64,000 nucleotides of DNA, taken from positions 3,420,001 to 3,484,000 of the forward strand of contig JAPTOF010000019.1 in assembly GCA_028554755.1 (NCBI GenBank), in the 5' to 3' direction. Origin of the DNA: Cordia subcordata (taxonomy: Eukaryota > Streptophyta > Magnoliopsida > Boraginales > Cordiaceae). The position numbers and the translations under genes were made by a program. The notes beneath the pieces were generated by a model that saw only the letters and a list, made by a program, of their open reading frames with translations, had not been told where the DNA came from and did no database searches. Of this stretch, positions 1-10,880 are shown in pieces. Each line of letters opens with the position of its first letter. Position 1 is the first letter of the stretch.

Positions 1-307
1 CATCATTAAATGACCAAAAAAAATCGACATCATTAATTTTTTTGTTATATTTTGAATTGTGGATGAAACGCTGATCAGGGCAATGCACTTTTAAATATTG
101 GAGATAATTAGCATAAGAAAAGGTGCAACAGATAGGCTTAGTTACTCAAGTTATTCTCCTTTTTCGCAGGTCATACATTTTTTTTCAATTATTTTTATAA
201 CGACAAACCACCTACGCCCAACCCCGATCTCCCGCCGCCATGAGATTTGGATCCAATACCTCACACCTAAGCTGAAGTAATATTAACCGTTTGAGTTACC
301 CCCAAAC
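1..307. other. Intergenic DNA, no gene seen
   Basis: This AT-rich lead-in precedes the gypsy element. I see no conserved protein or RNA motif in it. A 13-base string, GCAGGTCATACAT, near position 166 also occurs just beyond the right end of the gypsy element near 10881. It is short enough to be coincidence. Confidence 0.6.
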
Positions 308-312
308 CCTGG

Positions 313-700
313 TGATGCAGCCCAGAATTTTATATTTTTAGTTAATCATTAAAATTAGTTAGGGTTTAGGATTTATTAATTGTTATTGAGTCCTAGTTAT
401 ATTAGGATTAGTTTATTACCTATTTTGTTATGGAAAGGGTTGGTAGAAGTTTTAGTTTCTTAATTAGTTGGTAGAAGTTTTAGTTTCCTAATTAGTTTTC
501 TATTTAGTTTTGGATTACTGGCCTATATATAAGGGTGAAAGTTTTTATTGTTACATAACTTTTCAAAATTATTGAATAATATTTATTTCTCTCTCCTAGG
601 GTTTATTATCTTAGGGATTTCTTGGCTAATTTCAGCCTTGAAATTAAGCTCCTGATTCTTCGACTTTCTTGTTTATGTTCTCCAAATATCCGCTGCGTTA
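313..700 (+). repeat. 5' LTR of the gypsy element
   Basis: This 388-bp direct repeat matches the interrupted 3' LTR at 5110-5279 plus 10618-10875. It starts TGATGCAGCCC at 313 and ends CCGCTGCGTTA at 700. It contains a likely promoter TATA motif, CCTATATATAAG, near 523-534. A short internal repeat (GTTGGTAGAAGTTTTAGTTT) occurs twice near 440-490. Confidence 0.92.
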
Positions 701-702
701 GT

Positions 703-719
703 TGGTTATCATAGCAAGG
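703..719 (+). other. Primer-binding site of the gypsy element
   Basis: TGGTTATCATAGCAAGG follows the 5' LTR after two bases. It resembles the initiator-Met tRNA primer-binding site TGGTATCAGAGC common in plant LTR elements, with an extra T and one substitution. Confidence 0.7.
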
Positions 720-747
720 TTTTTCTTCAGCTAATCTCACGTTCACA

Positions 748-1765
748 ATGCTTCCAAGGAGAGGAAGAGGTCGTGTTGTAGTAGCTGGAGTTCTTTCCCC
801 TGATTAAGAACAATGAGATGGAGAAACACAAGAGTTGAAAAAACAAGTTGAAGCCTTAACTTAGCGCCTTGCGCAACTTGAGACTCCAACTTATGATGGT
901 GATGATGATGAGTCGGAGGAAGAAATAATTGAAAACCCGTTTCATTATCGTGCACAACGACATGTGCCTTATATACGGGAAGAACGAAAGTGGGATGGAG
1001 GTTTTAAAATTGAAATCCCTGAATTCAACGGAGGAATTCAAGCAGAAGAATTTATTAATTGGTTGGCTGCAGTTAAAAGGATCTTTGATTTGAAAGATGT
1101 TCCTGAAAATAAAAAGGTGAAATTAGTAACTTTAAGATTGAGAAGGCGTGCATCTGCATGGTGGGATCAACTTAATTTAACACGCCAAAGAAGGGGAAAG
1201 CCGAAAATTTTAGATTGGTAAAAGATGAAAAAAAAGTTGCGCGAAAATTTTCTACCTTTCAATTTTGTCCAAACCATGTATCAAAGGTTGCAAAACCTTT
1301 GTCAAGGCAACCGCACTGTTAATGAATAAATAGAGGAGTTTCATCAATTAATAGCGCGTAATGACTTATCTGAGAATGAGGAACAATTTTTAGCAGGATA
1401 TATTGGTGGGCTCAAGCAAAACATTCAAGACACACTCGCTCTGCACAATTTTTGGACTATTTCATAAGAGTTTCAACGTGCATTAGTTGCAGAAAAACGG
1501 CAAAACAGGGGCAAAAATCGGGCTAGAAATAATCGTGATTTTATGACCAGATTTGTAAACCAAAATCAACAAGGTCAAGGAAGGGGTTTTGACAACCGTA
1601 AGACATAAACAGGTGCACCAAAGAGTAATTCAGCAAAGCGAACAACTAATGTAGCACCAAGTACTAGAAATCAAGATAGTGGTTCAACAAATCATTGCTA
1701 CAAGTGTGGGGATCCTAATCATAAATTTGCTAAGTATAGAAAAAATAATAGCAGAGAATGGAAGA
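748..1765 (+). pseudogene. Gypsy gag (capsid plus zinc knuckle), degraded
   Basis: Translation from the ATG at 748 starts with a basic GRGR-type stretch and hits stops within about 20 codons. The capsid-like part (964-1221) has the retrotransposon gag signature around WLAAVKRIFDLKDVPENKKV and SAWWDQL. It continues through further stops into a region with REN..PFNFVQTMYQRLQNL. Near 1695-1740 lies a zinc knuckle, CYKCGDPNHKFAKY. Its last metal ligand, normally Cys, is Tyr (TAT). The gene would encode the capsid/nucleocapsid of the element. At least five in-frame stops make it non-functional. Confidence 0.85.
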
Positions 1766-1767
1766 AT

Positions 1768-3840
1768 TTGTTGATGAAGAATGATGATCAACAAAACAAA
1801 GAAGAAGAAGAAGAAGAAGAAGAAGAAGAAAAGCCTATTTATGATGAAAGTTATGAAGATGATAAAGCTGATATAGTATTAGGAGATGTTGGTGAGTCTC
1901 TCGTGGTCCGAAAAAGCCTTATTGCTCCAAAACAAGATTCTGTAGATGATTGGCTACGCACTAACATTTTTCGCACTACTTGCACTATTGGTGGAAAAGT
2001 GTGTAAGCTTATTATTGATAGTGGAAGTTATGAAAAAATTATATCTGAAGACGTTGTTTTCAAACTAAGTTTGCCAATAGAGCCATACCCTCTACCTTAT
2101 AAGCTTGCAAGGTTCAAAAAGGGGAGTGGGGTACTTATTACTAAATGATGTCTCGTTTCTTTTTCTATTGGTAATAAATACTTTGATAAGGTGCTTTGTG
2201 ATGTTGTGGCTATGGATATGTGTCACATGTTATTGGGTAGACCTTGGCAATATGATTATAATATGAAACATGATGGTAGGAAAAATACTTATATGTTATA
2301 TAAAGACAACAAGAAGATTATTCTAGTTTCTACTAAAGATAAGAGTGTGACAAACAAAAGAAATCAGATTCTGTTAATTTTCTTTCTATGGCCAAATTTG
2401 TTGAAGAGTTGGAGAAATCTAGAATTGCCTTCACTTTGATTGGAAAGGAAATATCATCCCCGAGCGCTATACCAAATGAGGTACAACTTATTCTTGATGA
2501 GTTTAGTGATGTCATGCCTGAGGAACTACCACCAGGATTACCTCCAATGTGAGATGTACAACACTGTATTGATTTGATTCTAGAGGCAAGTTTGCCTAAT
2601 AAAGCTCACTATCAGATGAGTCCAAAACAACAAGAAGAATTGAACAGACAAGTAAGTGAACTTTTAAAAAGAGGTTACATTCGATAAAGCATGAGCCCTT
2701 GTGCAGTTCCAGCATTATTAGTTCCAAAGAATGATGGAAGTTGGCGCATGTGCGTTGATAGCAGAGCAATTAATAAGATTATAGTCAAGTACAGAGTTCC
2801 TATTCCTAGACTTGATAGCATGTTGGATCAGTTAACATCTGCCAAGATCTTTTCAAAGATAGATTTAAGAAGTGGATATTACCAAATCTGTATTCGTTCA
2901 GGTGATGAATGGAAAACTGCATTCAAGACAAGAGATGGGTTGTATGAATGGTTGGTCATGCCTTTTGGGTTGTCGAATGTTCCTAGTACATTCATGAGAG
3001 TGATGAATCTTGTCTTGAAACCATTTATAGAGAAGTTCCGTGATGGTTTAATTTGATCATATCTTAATTTACAATCCCTCTGATGAACTACACAAAGAAC
3101 ATTTACGGATGGTGTTGATTACCTTGAGGCAAGAGAAGTTTTATATTAATCTTAAAAAATGTTCATTTATCACAGATAAAGTTATCTTTTTGGGTTATGA
3201 AGTTTCTTCTGTAGGCCTACAGGCTAATGTATCAAAAGTATAAGCAATTCTTGATTGGCCATAACCTTCGAGTGTGCATGATGTTCGTAGTTTTCATAGT
3301 TTGGCATCATTCTATCGTAGATTCATTCAAAATTTCAGCACTATTGCAGCTCATATTACTGAGTACATGAAAAAAGGAGTTTTTAAGTGGACTTTTGAAG
3401 CAGAGAAAAGCTTTAAGTTACTCAAAAAGAAGCTGCCACAAGCCCCTATCTTAGCATTACCAGATTTCAAGAAAATCTTTATGGTAGATTGTGATGCTTC
3501 TCGTGTTGGAATTGGAGCTGTTCTAAGTCAAGAAGGAAGACCAATTGCTTACTACAGTGAAAAGCTCAGTGGTGCTAGGTTGCGCAACTCAACATATGAC
3601 ATTGAGTTCTTTGCAATTGTTTAGACATTAAGGCACTGAAAGTACTACCTTCTTCAAAAAGAGTTCATCTTACACTCGGATCATGAAGCTTTGAAATATC
3701 TTAACTTCCAGAAGAGTCTAAATTTGAGGCATGCCAAGTGGACTTCATTTTGCAAGCCTTTACTTTTACATTAAAACACAAAGCTGGAGTTCATAACCGT
3801 GTTGCTGATGCCTTAAGTAGGCGTTCTTCTTTATTATCAA
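1768..3840 (+). pseudogene. Gypsy protease, reverse transcriptase and RNase H region, degraded
   Basis: An Asp protease core, LIIDSGSYEKII, lies near 2010-2040, after a run of GAA codons (1801-1830, poly-Glu). The reverse transcriptase follows at about 2580-3250, with [30 protein letters not shown] and [14 protein letters not shown]. At the catalytic box near 3050-3065 a frameshift coincides with FDH where the family has F/VDD, so the second catalytic Asp is lost. The connection and RNase H domain (about 3274-3840) shows [15 protein letters not shown], the later HSDHEAL, and HNRVADALSRR. Stops at 3055, 3242 and 3622 and several frame changes break the frame. The products would copy the RNA genome in the cytoplasm; no working enzyme is possible here. 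Confidence 0.88.
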
Positions 3841-5092
3841 CTATGCAGGCACATGTTGTGAGGTTCGACACTTTTAAAGAACTCTACCCTGAAGATGTGT
3901 ACTTTGGGTCAATCTTTAAAGAAGTCCAGGATATGGCATGTGATGATTTTACATTGCATGGTGGATTTCTCTTTAAAGGTACCAAATTATGCATTCCAGA
4001 TTGTTCTCTTAGAGAGAAGATCATTCAAGAATTGCATGGTGAAGGGCATTTTGGTAGAGACAAGACATTGAAACTTGTTGAAGCTTCTTACTTTTGGCCA
4101 AAGTTGAAGCGTGATATTGCTAGATACATGGATAGATGCCATATTTGTAAAGCATCTAAGGGTGCGACTACAAATGCAGGTCTTTACATGCCATTGCCAG
4201 TACCAACCTCACCTTGGACTAATATTAGCATGGATTTTGTTCTTGGATTGCCTCGTACATAAAGAGGTATGGATTCGATTTTCGTTGTTGTGGATAGATT
4301 TTCCAAAATGGCGCATTTCATTCCTTGCAGGAAAATCATGGATACTTCCAATATTGCCAATCTCTTCTTCAAGAGATTGTTCATTTACATGGGATTCCAC
4401 AATCTATTACTTCTGATCGAGATCGCAAGTTTGTTAGCCACTTTTGGATAACTTTGTGGAAGAAAATGGGGACAAGTTTAAATTTTAGCTTTGCTTATCA
4501 TCCTCAAACTGATGGTCAAACAGAGGTGATCAACAGGAGTTTGGGCAATCTTATTAAGAGTTTAGTTGGAAACAATTATAAACAGTGGGATATTATGTTA
4601 CTGCAAGCTGAATTCTCTTTCAACAGGACTGTAAATAGAACAACCAAACAAAGTCCTTTCGAGGTTGTCTACGGTCAAAATCCGAGTAGCCTATTGGATT
4701 TGGTGCCTATTCCTTACAAGGGTAAATTTAGTGGAAAAGCTAAGGATTTAACAAAGCATATCAAGTTAATTCATGAGCAAGTTCGAGAGAGAATTGAGGC
4801 CAGCAATGCAACTTATAAACAAGTTTCTGACAACCGACGATGACGTGTTGTGTTTGATGTTGGAGACTATGTGTAGGCTATTTTGACACGTGATCGTTAC
4901 CCTGTTGGAGAATACGACAAGCTTAGTGCTAGAAAGATTAGACCTTGTAAGATTGTTGAGAAGATAAATGATAATGCATATTGCTTGGAGCTTCCTAATT
5001 ATGTTACTACAAATGTTTTCAATGTCAAGCATCTTGTTCCGTATCATAGAGATTGGGTCGATGATGGTAGTGACAACTTGAGAACGAGTTTT
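3841..5092 (+). pseudogene. Gypsy integrase, degraded
   Basis: The zinc-binding HHCC region is recognisable (HGEGHFGRDKTLK, then CHICKASKG). It is followed by the catalytic core: first Asp in SMDFVLGLP (about 4228-4255), second Asp in [15 protein letters not shown] (about 4400-4450), and Glu in YHPQTDGQTEVINRSL (about 4495-4540). A stop at 4260 and a frame change near 4325-4400 split the core. A C-terminal segment PVGEYDKLSARKIRPCKIVEK leads to FNVKHLVPYH (about 4900-5045). I see no separate chromodomain. The protein would insert the cDNA into host chromatin; it is non-functional here. Confidence 0.87.
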
Positions 5093-5109
5093 TTCTGCAC
5101 TGGAGAGAC

Positions 5110-5279
5110 TGATGCAACCCAGAATTTTATATTTTTAGTTAGCCATTAAAATTAGTTAGGGTTTAGGATTTATTAATTGTTATTGAGTCCTAGTTATGTT
5201 AGGATTAGTTTATTACCTATTTTGTTATGGAAAGGGTTGATAGAAGTTTTAGTTTCCTAATTGGTTGGTAGAAGTTTTA
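5110..5279 (+). repeat. 3' LTR of the gypsy element, left half
   Basis: This matches 5' LTR positions 313 to about 482 with few differences, and begins TGATGCAACCC. It is interrupted after the TTA at 5277-5279 by the Harbinger insertion. Confidence 0.92.
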
Positions 5280-5294
5280 GTGCCTGTTCGGCAA
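5280..5294 (+). repeat. Left terminal inverted repeat of the Harbinger element
   Basis: GTGCCTGTTCGGCAA is the inverse of 10603-10617 with one mismatch. It is followed by a cluster of GCTGATAGCTGTT-type subterminal repeats (5300-5385). Confidence 0.92.
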
Positions 5295-5471
5295 ATTTAG
5301 CTGTTGGAGTAGCTGATAGCTGTTTGGGTAGCTGATAACTGTTGAATTTTAGCTGTTAGCTGATAGCTGTTTGACTAGCTGATTATTTTAGACTTGTTCG
5401 GTAAAATTAGCTGTTGGGTTAGTAGATAAATGTAAAATGACATAAAAGGACATCAAAGTCAACTCATTGAT

Positions 5472-5507
5472 GTTGTTGTTGTTATTATTATTATTATTAT
5501 TATTATT
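5472..5507. repeat. (GTT)n/(ATT)n microsatellite
   Basis: A run of GTT units passes into a longer run of ATT units inside the Harbinger 3' flank. No coding signal is seen. Confidence 0.9.
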
Positions 5508-5874
5508 GAAATAAGATAATATTTTAATAATTAAATATATCTTAAAACATAATAAAATTAATTTCTCAATAAGTTATTTTCGTCAACACTATAAAAATAT
5601 ATTTTTTAAGTAGATTTGAAATTTATTTTGCTAAAATTATAAATTATAGTTTTGAATCGGTCATGCACAAAGCTTTATGGTTAATTTAATTATCGTAGAT
5701 CTAAAATATAAACACAAGCAAAATTATGAAAAATTTGATACTATTTTATCAAGAAAATAGTTCTTTATTGATTCTTCATTCTTTTTTGCATTATTCACAA
5801 ACTGACATGAACTAACATGATATAATAAAACAATAATATTGGCATTGAAGTCATCTTAAATTATATTAATTACG

Positions 5875-7213
5875 TCATCTGGCAAGCCATAAAGAATCAA
5901 CAATATGATCACGGATATCTTTCATTTCAAATATTCGTGTTACATTTTCTTCCCTTGTAGAAGGAATTGTTGACAGCTCGTCAATTGGTATATAATTAGG
6001 ATTTTGTTCAAGTACTTGAAAAACTGGATCAGTTAGTGAGTTGATTCGAATATAGTTATGTAATGCAAAGGTGGCCACTATAATCATGATTTGCGTATCA
6101 ACACTGAATTGTGTCATTTTGTTCAATATCCTCCATCTTTGCTTCAAAACTTCAAACGACCTCTCTATACAACTTCGGAGAGATGAGTGTGCACGGTTGA
6201 ACGCTTCCTTAGCATTTTGTGGAGGCTCATTTTGAAACTGAGACTGATGGTATCTTAATTTTGAATATGGTACCAAATAACCTTTCCTATCTGGGTATCC
6301 TTTATCAACCAAATAGTATTTACCTAATTAAATTTGAAAAAAAAGAAATTAATAAAATTCCATAATATATGCATTATGATGAATTTTGAATTGTATAAAA
6401 CACACCTTCAGGTGGTTTGGGAAACTTCAATTCTGGTGTTTTGGTTGCATGAAGAAAAACACGAGTATTATGTGCTGAACCTTCCCATCCCGCTGACACA
6501 AATGTAAAACACATATCAAAATCACATGCTGCCATAACATTGAACGTAGGATACCCTTTCCTTCCTCTATAAGGCAACTGACCGTGCTCTGGTACGCATG
6601 CTGCCACATGTGTGCCATCAATACATCCAACACAATCCTATTTGAAAATACAAATTATAAAAAAAAGTCAATATGAACTAATTTTACAAGACTGATAATG
6701 TAATTTTACCTTAAAATAAGGCTTGTATCTTTTGTCATTTGCAATTTGAGGTGGTACGTTCTTGAAGTCTGGATCCCTTGGTCTTATAACATCATATGCA
6801 AGACATTTGTTTCCACGTCTAGAAACTGTATTTAAAACATCTAGGAACACTCTACTAATAGTATCACCTGAATGTTGAAAGCGTTCACCCACCACTCTAT
6901 TCGAAACACCTAAAGCAATCGTATATAGAAATATGCCAACTTTCTCAAAAATTGACATTCTACCACTTGGTTGCAACCCATATTCTAATAACTCCTTACA
7001 TAATCTTATAAATAAAGCAGGTTCCATTCTAAAAGCATTGACACATCGGATAGGATGACCATTTAGTATTTCTTTCATCCATTTTTCTCCTGATAGAGTT
7101 GAAGTCATGCATGGTTCTTTATAAATGTTTTTATAGTAGTATGCAGCTACTAAACTCGTCGTACATGAAACCATTGTCCAAAATTTTTTATGGCTATCCT
7201 CATCATTGTCCAT
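5875..7213 (-). CDS. PIF/Harbinger-type transposase (DDE_Tnp_4), three exons
   Basis: I assemble complement(join(5875..6323,6406..6637,6710..7213)), 394 codons, with GT-AG introns of 82 and 72 bases and an intact frame. The first exon holds a helix-rich DNA-binding part. The nuclease domain spans exons 2 and 3: first Asp in CIDGTH (D175), then GWEGSAHNTRVF, then LVDKGY (D252), and IERSFEVLKQRW (E299). The protein would cut and paste the element together with the MYB-like partner in the nucleus. Odd point: residue 225 is Asn (AAT, 6467-6469), where the family normally has the second catalytic Asp (HD or ND before the S/A-R-V). That is one base change and would be expected to abolish cleavage. 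The ORF is otherwise full length, so it died recently or is maintained only as a fossil. Confidence 0.85.
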
Positions 7214-7424
7214 TTATCTACCTGTCAACAGTAATGTGATATAAAACATATATTTATCAAGAGAAAACCAAATACAAAACAAACGAATAAAATGCAAAAA
7301 TGATAAAAGTTCACATTTCCATAAAAGTAATGAATTAATAAATATATGTCATTCAAAAACAAATGAATTTAGCAAATTTGATCGCTAGAAAAAACGAAAT
7401 CCAATGCTAAAAATTTCTAGAAGT

Positions 7425-8571
7425 TTAATTGTGTTTTTCTTTGTGCAAACGAGTCAACCAAATCAGCCTACTATTATCATTCTTCATGTTTAAAAAGATT
7501 TCTCTTTTCGCTACATCCTCGAGCACATTAAGAGTGTAAAACCAAATGTCACTACCTTCCTCTAAAGCATCATTCTCAACCATACGGTTAAACGTTTCCA
7601 TTGCCATAGAAATTGTCAAAGGTTGTGCTTGTTGTGTTCTCACTGCACTTGGACTATCTTCGACCATTTTCTTACAACATGACACCATTTCACTTATTTA
7701 AGTACTCAACATTGCAGATCCTGCTGATTGTCTCCTACTACGTTTCATCTGCATAGGATTAGGTTTTAGTTGAGATTGTTGGACTTGTTTAGATGTTTGG
7801 GTGTTGACCTTCCCACCGTGTTTGGTCACATAGGCACTATCAACATTATCTTTGCTCACATATTGAACAAAATCCTTAAAAAAACTTCTTTCATTTGTAA
7901 ATGCAGGCTGAGAAAGGAAATCATCCTCAAGATTGTAAGCTTCTTTGTCGCCTTCCTCACTAAACCCATCCTTCCAATGATTTTCCTCTTTATCACCATC
8001 CTCATCTTCTACAATATTTACAATTGGAGGTTCCATAGTGGGTACATAAACATTAGTACCAGTTGCATATGAGTCTCCGAATAGTTGCTCCCACTTTTCT
8101 TCGAGAAGTGAATTCACACCTTTTTCTCGAAATTTTTTAACTTCTTTGTTCTCCTACAAGACATTAATGATTGAAAAATAATAAATAAATATATAGTAGG
8201 CTAACCTTATTTTATACATAAAAAAGAAAATTAAAGAAACCACACCTTAATCTTCTTTTGCCACCATTCTTTTGAAGCCTCAATTTTTCCTGAAATAGGA
8301 TTCCAACCTAAGCCAGTTTCTGATTGTTTTAAATGCTTCCAAAGACGCCAATCTTTTTCATTGAGTCATACTTATGCTTGCAACAATTAGTACTACACTC
8401 GTCCAATTTTCTTTTCAACATCTTCTATAATTTCACGCCATTTAAAAGATTGCCCACGTCCATTCCTTCTGATGAATTCAAGAATAACATCGCACAAAAT
8501 AATCGTCTCCTCATAACTCCACTTAAAAACCTCTTTGGTGCTGCAATTATTGTTACTTTCCTTATTTCCCA

Positions 8572-8621
<50 letters not shown>

Positions 8622-8626
8622 GTCAT
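7425..8626 (-). pseudogene. Harbinger ORF2, MYB/SANT-like DNA-binding partner, broken
   Basis: The N-terminal exon starts at the ATG near 8578 and encodes a Myb/SANT-like domain: KWSYEETIILCDVILEFI, then KHKYDSMKK, DWRLWKHLKQSETGLGW and NPISGKIEASKEWWQKKI. A second exon after an intron (about 8153-8245) holds an acidic, low-complexity middle. The C-terminal part (7425-7688) is helical, with FYTLNVLEDVAKREIF. Breaks: at least two frameshifts between 8330 and 8395 within the MYB domain, and an in-frame TAA at 7698. In PIF/Pong elements this protein binds the transposon ends and recruits the transposase. Here it cannot be made intact. Confidence 0.82.
8577..8620. repeat. (TA)n microsatellite
   Basis: About 22 uninterrupted TA units lie at the 5' end of the Harbinger MYB-like ORF, just before its likely ATG on the minus strand. 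Confidence 0.95.
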
Positions 8627-8640
8627 TACTTAGTAATAAT

Positions 8641-10602
8641 TTCCCAATGCTAATAGCAACATATATATGGTATAAGCCAAGGCCTCTATAGTGCTACAGT
8701 ACTATAGAAGTCTTTGCCGAGAGGTTTCCAAGAGCCAAGCAAATGAATTTTCTATGACAAAATGGAGAATAACATACAGATGACGGAGAGATATTTGACC
8801 TGTAAAAATTCACCCAGCATGTCCTAACGAGAAACAAGAGGATTTCTATGTATTTCTGTTTCGCCTATTTATGTAAAGCTTCATATTGCATAACTATCAT
8901 CCTATGAACCAATAGGAGAAGGCCATAATTAATTAATTACTAAGATTTACACTAGCAATATATACAAGGGATAGCCAAAAGTAAGTTGTTAGTCTTGTAC
9001 AACTTAGAGACAGGGAGAATAGTGCATTTTAGTCTCCCTCTCTGCACATGCTGCAAGTTGATGTGCAGCACTTTATTGCTAGCAATTTTGCAGTGTTTAA
9101 CAAGATTAACGTACTCATGAGGATATACGCTAAGACATCTTTCTTATAAACTAACAGATGGGACGTGATTTCGATCTTCTCTATAGTATTCAGATTTTAA
9201 CAGGATGCCCCCCAGAGGATGACACTGAGTAATATATGAAGTATAAATGCTCTCCGTTGCCTTCATTTAAACAATTAGCATAAGAAACCATACTTCTAAT
9301 GGTTGTTGCTAATGCATACTTCTTTGATTAAAATAATTTTAAGACTCGATTGACAAACTCCATTTTATGATTTTCTCTTTAAATGTTTCTCCATAGATAG
9401 CTAAATGACTGATAGGCTTCGATTTCTTCAATGCAGCCCAACATTGTTCTTCATTTATTAAAACAAAATGTCTGGCAAACTATAGATCAGAATAGCTTTT
9501 CTAGAGTTAGACTGTTCATAGGAATTAATGCATATCTTTTGTACTTGATCTGCAACCCTTCTATTAAATTTTGTTGTAATTTACCCAGGAATAAATAAAA
9601 TACTATGTACATACTTATACATACGTATAAATACATACACACACACACACATATATAAAATCTCTTTTTATTTACAACATACGAAACGTGGGAAAACTAG
9701 AAAAGTTTATAATAAATTGCATACCATTTTAGAAATCTATTTAGCATATACTTACAACATAGAAAAGGTCTCATGTGATCGAATATGTCCAGCACATTTA
9801 AGACTATATATTAGAATCCTTTAAATAAAAGTATAAAGAGAGGTTAAGAACATTAGGGATCCTGCAGAAAATATGAATCAACAGAATTCATGTGTAGGTT
9901 GCTCATGTCGCATTGATAATTAGTTATTAGTTATTAGTTTGACACTTTATGGTGAATATCTCCTCTCCCCTTTTCTAGCTTATGGATCTCTATTATATCT
10001 TTACTATCAAAACATTGTAATTAACACAACCATGCTGAGCATTACCTTAAGCTTTAACACAATTCTATATGTTAATTTTATGCCTGCATATGTTTCGTAC
10101 AATTCCATTTATGGATTCGAGAATATGAATTTTCTAAGCTACTCAATTTTTTTGTTCTTGAACCAATCTGCCAACAATCACAAACCCTAAACCTTAATTC
10201 TTAAACCCTAAACTCTAAAAATTTATATACATGATCTAGAAATTTCAATATATACATAAAATTTATATACATGATTAAAAGATTTTTTAATATCTACAAT
10301 AGAATTCTTTTTGAATTAATCACAAATTACCAAGGATTTGAGATGAGAATACCTGATGATGAAGGCTAACAAGAGAGAAAGATCGCTTGAACGCATGAGA
10401 GCTTCTACACACAATTGAGGGGTAGAATAGTGAAAAAAAGTTGAAACGCTATGTAGGACTTTGAAACGTTAAAACTATTAACGTTTGATAAAAGCTACTC
10501 AAAACACTAAACGCTAATATAAAAAGTTGGGTTACCGAACAGGACTATTAGCAAAGTAGAGTTTGGACTTGGTCAAAACTCTAAATCTATTCCAAAACGC
10601 TG
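8641..10602. other. Harbinger internal non-coding region
   Basis: About 2 kb lies upstream of the MYB-like ORF with no conserved coding signal on either strand. It holds a 22-base imperfect palindrome CTATAGTGCTACAG..CTATAG near 8687, an (AC)n run near 9637, and two telobox-like AAACCCTAA motifs near 10184-10210. It may include captured or nested non-coding DNA, but I cannot define borders. Confidence 0.5.
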
Positions 10603-10617
10603 TTGCCGAACACGCAC
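10603..10617 (-). repeat. Right terminal inverted repeat of the Harbinger element
   Basis: The plus strand reads TTGCCGAACACGCAC, the inverse of the left end at 5280-5294 with one mismatch. It is followed by the TTA duplication. Confidence 0.92.
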
Positions 10618-10875
10618 TTAGTTTCCTAATTAGTTTTAGATTTCTATTTAGTTTTAGTTTCCTAATTAGTTTCCTATTTAGTTTTGGATTCTTGGCCTAT
10701 ATATAGAGGTGAAAGCTTTCATTGTTACATAACTTTTTAGAATTATTCAATAATATTTATTTCTCTCTCCTCGAGTTTATTATCTTAGGGATTTCTTGGC
10801 TAATTTCAGCTTTAAAATTAAGCTCCGTGATTCTTCTACTTTCTTATTTATGTTCTCCAAATATCCGCTGCATTA
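10618..10875 (+). repeat. 3' LTR of the gypsy element, right half
   Basis: This continues the LTR after the Harbinger insertion, matching the 5' LTR up to CCGCTGC(A/G)TTA. It carries an extra copy of the TAGTTTTAGTTTCCTAATTA-type short repeat relative to the 5' LTR. The target duplication CCTGG follows. Confidence 0.9.
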
Positions 10876-10880
10876 CCTGG

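Larger units (their letters stand above)
5280..10617 (-). mobile_element. PIF/Harbinger DNA transposon inserted in the gypsy 3' LTR
   Basis: The left end is GTGCCTGTTCGGCAA. The right end, read on the minus strand, is GTGCGTGTTCGGCAA, so the terminal inverted repeats differ by one base in 15. The flanking target duplication is TTA (5277-5279 and 10618-10620), the site preference of PIF/Harbinger. A second, shorter inverted motif GTTCGGTAA lies inside each end (about 5397 and 10535). Both genes run on the minus strand: a transposase (5875-7213) and a MYB/SANT-like ORF (7425-8626), the usual two-gene plan of plant PIF/Pong elements. Removing the insert restores a continuous LTR, which confirms the borders. 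Confidence 0.95.
313..10875 (+). mobile_element. Ty3/gypsy LTR retrotransposon, split by a nested Harbinger element
   Basis: The element runs 5' LTR, primer-binding site, gag, protease, reverse transcriptase, RNase H, integrase, 3' LTR, all on the plus strand. It is flanked by a perfect 5-bp target duplication CCTGG (308-312 and 10876-10880). The LTRs start TGATGC and end GC(A/G)TTA, so the 3' end departs from the usual CA. The 3' LTR is cut into 5110-5279 and 10618-10875 by a 5.3-kb DNA transposon. Without that insert the element would be about 5.2 kb. Domain order with integrase last is that of Ty3/gypsy. Stops and frameshifts occur in every domain, so it is dead. The integrase C-terminal segment (NVFNVKHLVPYH) resembles plant gypsy polyproteins, but I cannot fix the clade. 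Confidence 0.93.
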
